The notes under the pieces were generated by a model that did no database searches, was not told the DNA's origin, and saw only the letters and a program-made list of their open reading frames with translations. Of a stretch of DNA of 5,768 nt, positions 4,908-5,768 are shown piece by piece (the stretch's first letter is position 1; each line of letters starts with the position of its first letter). The DNA is from Candidatus Planktophila sp. (GTDB taxonomy: Bacteria > Actinomycetota > Actinomycetes > Nanopelagicales > Nanopelagicaceae): contig JAURJS010000010.1 in NCBI GenBank assembly GCA_030832135.1, forward strand, positions 1-5,768. Reading direction: 5' to 3'. The position numbers were made by a program, and so were the translations under genes.

Positions 4908-5423
4908 TTAACGCTCTGATTTGTGGCGATCTGCCATGTTATCCATCAGCGCAAAGAGAACACCTGAGATAACGAAGGTCATATGGATGCCAATGCGCCA
5001 GCCTTCGCGCTTTGCATCAAATGGACCCTCCTGCATAAAGTCTTTGAGAAGTTCGATTACAGAGATAGCGACCAATGAGCCAATCAGCTTGATCTTAAGG
5101 CCGCTGAAATCAACGTGGCCCATCCAGTGTGGACGGTCTTCAGCGCCATCTGCCACCTTGATCTTAGAGACGAAGTTCTCATAACCTGCAAAGAGAATGA
5201 TGATGATGAGATTGCCGAGGAGAACCACATCGAGCAGCTCTAGAACCTCCAAGGTGAGTTCAGCAGGGGTTGCAGTTGTTATATGAGTCATCATGTGCCA
5301 GAAGGATTGGAAGAAGCGATAGAGGATTGGGATGAGGGTCATGAGGAGACCTAAGTAGAGTGGAGCTAGGAGCCAACGACCGGCGAAGATAATTTTCTCA
5401 ATAAGATTTTCCAACATTTTCAT
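4908..5423 (-). CDS. yqhA: UPF0114 / YqhA family inner membrane protein
   Basis: A 171-residue protein closely resembling Escherichia coli YqhA (164 residues), with shared landmarks RWLLAP (16-21), FAGYENFVS (78-86) and VAISVIELL (118-126). Four hydrophobic segments are visible at about 17-38, 62-81, 112-130 and 145-162, so it should be an integral membrane protein. The short termini and the loop near 86-110 would be outside the membrane. The biochemical function of the family is not established. The ATG at 5423 has AAAGG six bases upstream as RBS; an internal Met3 is a less likely start. The gene has its own candidate promoter and terminator and is therefore probably monocistronic. A second, highly similar copy lies directly upstream, indicating tandem duplication. 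Confidence 0.9.
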   Translation of the reverse strand: MKMLENLIEKIIFAGRWLLAPLYLGLLMTLIPILYRFFQSFWHMMTHITTATPAELTLEVLELLDVVLLGNLIIIILFAGYENFVSKIKVADGAEDRPHWMGHVDFSGLKIKLIGSLVAISVIELLKDFMQEGPFDAKREGWRIGIHMTFVISGVLFALMDNMADRHKSER

Positions 5424-5449
5424 GAATGCCTTTCGATGAGGTTCCGGCG

Positions 5450-5478
5450 AGTCTATTGAAAGGCTGGTGACTAGTCAT
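5450..5478 (-). promoter_or_regulatory. Candidate promoter for the complete yqhA gene
   Basis: On the minus strand ATGACT (5478-5473) matches four of six bases of the -35 consensus. TAGACT (5455-5450), 17 bp further on, fits the TANNNT -10 pattern. Transcription would start near 5443, leaving a leader of about 20 bases that contains the AAAGG ribosome binding site. It lies just after the terminator of the upstream paralogue, where a new promoter is needed. Support is by pattern only. Confidence 0.4.
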
Positions 5479-5481
5479 CTT

Positions 5482-5524
5482 GAAGGAAAAGAAAAAGGGC
5501 GCCCCACGTGTGGGACGCCCTTTT
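5482..5524 (-). terminator. Rho-independent terminator of the upstream yqhA paralogue
   Basis: AAAAGGGCG (5493-5501) pairs with CGCCCTTTT (5516-5524). After one C-A mismatch, CCCA (5503-5506) pairs with TGGG (5511-5514) around a CGTG loop. On the minus strand the stem is followed by TTTTTCTTTTCC, a strong U-tract, ten bases beyond the TAA of the upstream gene. The TTTT on the plus-strand side could make it partly bidirectional, but no plus-strand gene ends here. Confidence 0.92.
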
Positions 5525-5534
5525 CGACTGCTCT

Positions 5535-5768
5535 TTAGCGTAGTTCGTCTGGGTCGATCTTCTGACGCATACGAATCATCTCTTTCTCATTCATCAAATC
5601 GATAGCTTCTCGCTTATCGGCGATGAGGTCCATAACTGCGAAGAGAACGCCTGAGATAACGAAGGTGAGGTGAATACCAATACGCCATCCTTCACGGTGG
5701 CCATCGATTTCGCCTTCCAACATAAAGTCTTTGAGAAGTTCAATAACAGAGATAGCAACCAATGAACC
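5535..5768 (-). CDS. Second UPF0114 / YqhA family membrane protein, N-terminal part outside window
   Basis: The final 77 codons of a second YqhA-like protein; its 5' part lies beyond the window. The reading frame is open to the last base, so apparent internal starts (such as the TTG at 5762) are not real starts. The visible part begins GSLVAISVIELLKDFM, the third membrane segment, and includes REGWRIGIH and TFVISGVLFA, the fourth. Over 52 aligned positions 42 are identical to the adjacent complete copy, about 81%. It differs mainly in a longer C terminus: about 25 extra charged residues (REAIDLMNEKEMIRMRQKID and onward) after the last membrane segment, presumably a cytosolic tail. It ends in TAA and is followed by a strong terminator. 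The function of the family is unknown. Confidence 0.9.
   Translation of the reverse strand, partial: GSLVAISVIELLKDFMLEGEIDGHREGWRIGIHLTFVISGVLFAVMDLIADKREAIDLMNEKEMIRMRQKIDPDELR

Noticed and set aside
4921..5184. Plus-strand open frame opposite yqhA
   Set aside because: It is antisense to a strongly conserved membrane protein gene and lacks motifs and an RBS.
1..5768. CRISPR arrays, insertion sequences, integrases or phage genes
   Set aside because: No regularly spaced repeats, terminal inverted repeats or transposase/integrase motifs were found on either strand.

Overview
The window reads as chromosomal DNA of a moderate-GC actinobacterium, most like the small-genome freshwater Nanopelagicales (acI). 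Three things point there. A CBS/CorC-type protein end is followed by a zinc-less cytidine-deaminase-like protein, a pair typical of Actinobacteria (compare Rv2366c-Rv2365c of Mycobacterium tuberculosis). A fumarylacetoacetate hydrolase (FAH) family gene lies directly before gltX (compare Rv2993c-Rv2992c). Base composition is near 50% GC, well below high-GC actinobacteria. The genus is an inference; no rRNA or other marker is present.

Left block (1-3035, all + strand): the 3' end of a probable CBS/CorC membrane protein gene, a 103-residue degenerate cytidine deaminase, an FAH family enzyme, and glutamyl-tRNA synthetase (gltX). The genes overlap or nearly touch (8-base overlap, 16-base gap, 4-base ATGA overlap) and look like one transcription unit. 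The 393 bases between gltX and the next protein gene hold tRNA-Gln(CUG), a small hairpin, tRNA-Glu(CUC) and a strong intrinsic terminator. GluRS thus sits beside tRNA-Glu, its substrate, and tRNA-Gln, which it also glutamylates in bacteria that use the GatCAB amidotransferase route.

Middle block (3036-4293, + strand): a monocistronic CoA-transferase of the acetyl-CoA hydrolase / 4-hydroxybutyrate CoA-transferase family, with a possible leaderless promoter (TAGGGT six bases before the ATG).

Right block (4303-5768, - strand): a RelE/ParE-fold toxin and a PhD/YefM-type antitoxin in the usual antitoxin-first order, with a GTGA overlap. Upstream are two copies of an 11-base element with the palindromic core ATGTACAT, 21 bp apart, lying on the predicted -35 and -10; this looks like the autoregulatory operator. 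A strong hairpin separates the module from two tandem paralogues of the UPF0114/YqhA membrane protein family. The second is cut by the window edge. Each paralogue has its own terminator, and the complete copy has a candidate promoter.

I see no IS element, CRISPR array, phage gene or clearly novel multi-gene system. The most distinctive points are the TA operator architecture, the zinc-less deaminase, the tRNA pair beside gltX, and the YqhA tandem duplication.
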